Shown: positions 6,724 to 8,377 of the stretch, in pieces
How positions within the stretch are numbered: position 1 is the stretch's first letter
How the letters are laid out: the number at the start of each line of letters is the position of its first letter
NCBI GenBank assembly: GCA_937891565.1
Contig: CALAHA010000015.1
Coordinates: 1-8,377 of the forward strand
From: an uncultured Ilumatobacter sp.
GTDB taxonomy: Bacteria; Actinomycetota; Acidimicrobiia; Acidimicrobiales; Ilumatobacteraceae
Direction: 5' to 3'
Length of the DNA stretch: 8,377 nt
Program-made: the position numbers and the translations under genes
Notes under the pieces: generated by a model
Seen by the model: only the letters and a program-made list of their open reading frames with translations
Database searches by the model: none
What the model was told of the DNA's origin: nothing

Positions 6724-7756
6724 GTCAATCGCCCACCCTGAGTTCGACGAATCGACCCTCGTCCTCGGCATCGAGACCAGCTGCGACGAGACTGCCGCTG
6801 CGCTGGTTATGGGAGGGTACGACGTCGTTTCGAGTGTCGTTTCAACGCAGGTCGAAATCCATGCGGAGTTCGGTGGCGTTGTTCCCGAAGTTGCGTCCCG
6901 CGCTCACCTCGAGGTCCTCAATCCGGTGATCGCTCGTTCAATCGTCGAAGCCGGTATCGAAGATTCGCGGATTGATGCCATTGCGTGCACCGTGGGCCCT
7001 GGCCTCGTCGGTGCGCTGCTCGTCGGGGTGTCGGCTGCGAAGTCGCTCGCACTCGTGTACGACGTGCCGTTCATTGGCGTGAACCACATGGAGGCGCACC
7101 TGTACGCGGCTTCGCTCGAAGACCCGACGCTCGAGTTTCCGCTCGTCGTGCTGCTCGTCTCGGGCGGTCACACGATGCTCGTCGAGATGCAAGATCACGG
7201 TCGCTATCGGCTCCTCGGTCAAACGATCGACGACGCAGCCGGCGAAGCTTTCGACAAGGTCGCGCGGTTTCTCGATCTCGGCTACCCGGGCGGCCCGGCG
7301 ATTGACGAGGCGGCACTACTCGGGGACCCCGAGGCGATCAGATTCCCGCGGGCATTGATCGATGGCAGCTACAACTTCTCGTTCTCCGGCTTGAAGACCT
7401 CGGTGATGAACTACGTCCGCAAACACCCCGATGTCAGCTCGGCCGACGTCGCAGCGTCGTTCCAGGCTGCGGTCGTCGACGTGCTCGTGACCAAGGCCCG
7501 GGCCGCCGCGAAGGAAGTCGGCGCGACCAGCATCGTGCTCGGCGGCGGCGTCGCCGCAAATTCGCTGTTGCGTGAGGAAATACTCGACGGATGCGTCAAA
7601 GACGGCATCCAGGGTTTCCTGCCGAGCCGGGCGATGTGCACGGATAACGCTGCGATGATTGCGGCTGCCGGCTGGCATCGACTCCGTTCCGACGGGCCGA
7701 CACCGCTTGATGTCGGCGCCACCCCGAACCTCCGCTTGCCCTTTCTGAATGTCTAA
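6716..7756 (+). CDS. tsaD: tRNA N6-adenosine threonylcarbamoyltransferase TsaD
   Basis: TsaD (Kae1/Qri7/OSGEP family, formerly YgjD/Gcp) is the catalytic subunit that moves the threonylcarbamoyl group from TC-AMP to A37 of ANN-decoding tRNAs. At 346 aa it has full family length. Motifs in order: VLGIETSCDETAAALV, GVVPEVASRAHLE, TVGPGLVGALLVGVSAAK, NHMEAHLYA with metal ligands His124 and His128, LLVSGGHTML, IDDAAGEAFDKVARFL, GYPGGPAID, FSFSGLKTSV, LGGGVAANSLLR and CTDNAAMIAAAG with the third metal ligand Asp310. Everything needed for catalysis is present. The start overlaps the rimI stop by 8 nt (6716-6723) and a GAGG lies upstream. The stop overlaps the next gene by another 8 nt. Confidence 0.97.
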   Translation: MSESIAHPEFDESTLVLGIETSCDETAAALVMGGYDVVSSVVSTQVEIHAEFGGVVPEVASRAHLEVLNPVIARSIVEAGIEDSRIDAIACTVGPGLVGALLVGVSAAKSLALVYDVPFIGVNHMEAHLYAASLEDPTLEFPLVVLLVSGGHTMLVEMQDHGRYRLLGQTIDDAAGEAFDKVARFLDLGYPGGPAIDEAALLGDPEAIRFPRALIDGSYNFSFSGLKTSVMNYVRKHPDVSSADVAASFQAAVVDVLVTKARAAAKEVGATSIVLGGGVAANSLLREEILDGCVKDGIQGFLPSRAMCTDNAAMIAAAGWHRLRSDGPTPLDVGATPNLRLPFLNV

Positions 7757-8204
7757 GTCGTCCGAACTGCCGGACGCTCCGGTATTCCAGGTGATCGATA
7801 TCGGCGCGATGCTCGACGTTGACGGCAACCAATGGCCCACAGCGGTTATCGATGCTGCAGGCCACCCCGCCATTACCGACCTCGCTCGGGTGCACGCAGT
7901 CGAAGGCATCGGCGATATTCGTACCGAGGCTGTCGCCATGCCGCTCGCCGCTGAACTCGTGACTGATGAGTCGACCCATTTGTTCCTCTTGGCCGTAGTG
8001 ATCACCAAGCCGGTCCACTGCACCTTCGGTGTGTCGTTCGTGCTGCCGGCGCAGGGTCAGGTTCTCGTCGAAGCGGCTGCGGCAGGCAATCTTGTGATCG
8101 CCACGACGTCGCCCGACGAGATCGACGAACAGAACCAGCCGCTCTGGCTTGCGATCGACGTCGAAGCGGATCTCCTCGAACAGGCCATTGCCAACCTGCC
8201 CTGA
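7749..8204 (+). CDS. Conserved-looking protein of unknown function, coupled to tsaD
   Basis: I do not recognise this 151-aa product. It is acidic and soluble, with no signal peptide and no membrane helix; the hydrophobic run FLLAVVI (about 79-85) is short and reads as a buried beta strand. Alternating strands (VFQVIDIGAML, LFLLAVVITK, CTFGVSFVL, PLWLAIDV) suggest a compact mostly-beta fold. It has one Cys (Cys91), three Trp/Trp-like aromatic anchors at most, and a DEIDEQ acidic loop near the C-terminus. The ATG at 7749 lies inside the tsaD 3' end with an 8-nt overlap and no Shine-Dalgarno, so it is probably translated by coupling. Codon use matches the neighbours. It is the last gene before a stem-loop and therefore likely the end of the operon. 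In mycobacteria and many other actinobacteria groES/groEL sit downstream of tsaD instead. A role linked to t6A or to RimI is only inferred from position. Confidence 0.8.
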   Translation: MSKSSELPDAPVFQVIDIGAMLDVDGNQWPTAVIDAAGHPAITDLARVHAVEGIGDIRTEAVAMPLAAELVTDESTHLFLLAVVITKPVHCTFGVSFVLPAQGQVLVEAAAAGNLVIATTSPDEIDEQNQPLWLAIDVEADLLEQAIANLP

Positions 8205-8206
8205 AG

Positions 8207-8237
8207 TTGTCACACCGAGCAGACCTCGGCGTGACAA
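8207..8237 (+). terminator. Stem-loop after the operon, possible terminator
   Basis: The arms TTGTCACACCGAG (8207-8219) and CTCGGCGTGACAA (8225-8237) pair at 12 of 13 positions, the only mismatch being A8214 with C8230, around a 5-nt CAGAC loop. It begins 2 nt after the stop at 8204. It is by far the best hairpin in the window and its place fits transcription termination. However, the right arm is followed by AACCC rather than a T-tract, so it is not a canonical intrinsic terminator. Actinobacterial terminators often lack a U-tract. A 5' mRNA structure for dus is less likely if dus starts leaderless downstream. Confidence 0.5.
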
Positions 8238-8248
8238 AACCCAGCCGA

Positions 8249-8254
8249 TACCGT
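8249..8254 (+). promoter_or_regulatory. Possible -10 hexamer for a leaderless dus transcript
   Basis: TACCGT matches the actinobacterial -10 pattern TANNNT and ends 7 nt before the A of the dus ATG. That is the spacing expected when transcription starts on the ATG itself. No purine-rich ribosome site lies between the hairpin and the ATG, which agrees with a leaderless start. There is no -35 at a standard distance, so this is a weak call. Confidence 0.3.
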
Positions 8255-8261
8255 TGTGTGC

Positions 8262-8377
8262 ATGACGTTCAAGATCGGTGCTCACGAGCTGTCGGCTCCC
8301 GTGGTGCTTGCCCCGATGGCTGGCGTGACCAACGCACCGTTCCGCGAACTCTGCCGACGGTATGCACCGGGCCTCGT
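8262..8377 (+). CDS. tRNA-dihydrouridine synthase, N-terminal part (runs off the window)
   Basis: The frame from the ATG at 8262 is open to the window end and gives 38 full codons. It reads MTFKIGAHELSAP, then VVLAPMAGVTNAPFRELC. The block APMAGVTNAPFR is the first beta strand and FMN-contacting loop of the Dus flavoenzyme TIM barrel, which reduces uridine to dihydrouridine in tRNA D-loops using NADPH. The match is closest in form to the DusB/NifR3 subgroup common in Gram-positive bacteria, but 38 residues are too few to fix the subgroup. The catalytic Cys and the helical tRNA-binding domain lie beyond the edge. It follows the tsaD operon after a 57-nt gap with a hairpin and probably has its own promoter. 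Confidence 0.85.
   Translation, partial: MTFKIGAHELSAPVVLAPMAGVTNAPFRELCRRYAPGL

Noticed and set aside
7316..8285. Long overlapping minus-strand frames opposite tsaD, the unknown gene and the dus start
   Set aside because: They run through two + strand genes in a coupled operon and show no motif or start context; antisense shadows are expected at this GC content.

Overview
The window is GC-rich, almost fully coding, and every gene I can support reads on the + strand. The gene order (acpS, nnr, alr, tsaE, tsaB, rimI, tsaD) is the cell-wall, cofactor and tRNA-modification housekeeping cluster typical of Actinomycetota. The codon bias, the scarcity of strong Shine-Dalgarno sequences and the medium-chain/long-chain acyl-CoA ligase with an Ala/Pro-rich insert would fit an actinobacterium of the Acidimicrobiia (Ilumatobacter-like) type. 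That placement is inference, not a database result.

Layout: (1) positions 2-130 hold the C-terminal end of an unrecognised protein, followed 4 nt later by acpS (holo-ACP synthase, 135-500). (2) Positions 501-708 are a 208-base non-coding gap with a 39-bp tandem repeat and small hairpins. (3) Positions 709-2442 encode an ANL-superfamily acyl-CoA ligase, followed after 9 nt by nnr (bifunctional NAD(P)HX epimerase/dehydratase, 2452-3807) and after another 9 nt by alr (alanine racemase). (4) From alr onward the genes are packed head to tail: alr/tsaE, tsaE/tsaB, tsaB/rimI, rimI/tsaD and tsaD/unknown all overlap by 1-8 nt. (5) The operon appears to end at 8204. A stem-loop at 8207-8237 follows, and then the first 38 codons of a dihydrouridine synthase (dus) run off the window edge.

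Functionally, tsaE, tsaB and tsaD supply the proteins that transfer threonylcarbamoyl to A37 of ANN-decoding tRNAs (t6A). RimI is a GNAT N-acetyltransferase that usually travels with tsaB/tsaD. Alr makes D-Ala for peptidoglycan, Nnr repairs hydrated NAD(P)H, and AcpS activates acyl carrier protein. The dus gene is a second tRNA-modification enzyme.

I see no mobile element, CRISPR array, phage gene, toxin-antitoxin pair or defence system. This is mostly ordinary core genome. The points that merit a second look are the 151-aa protein of unknown function coupled to tsaD, the tandem repeat next to the acyl-CoA ligase, the compact epimerase domain of Nnr, and the hairpin plus leaderless-type start in front of dus.
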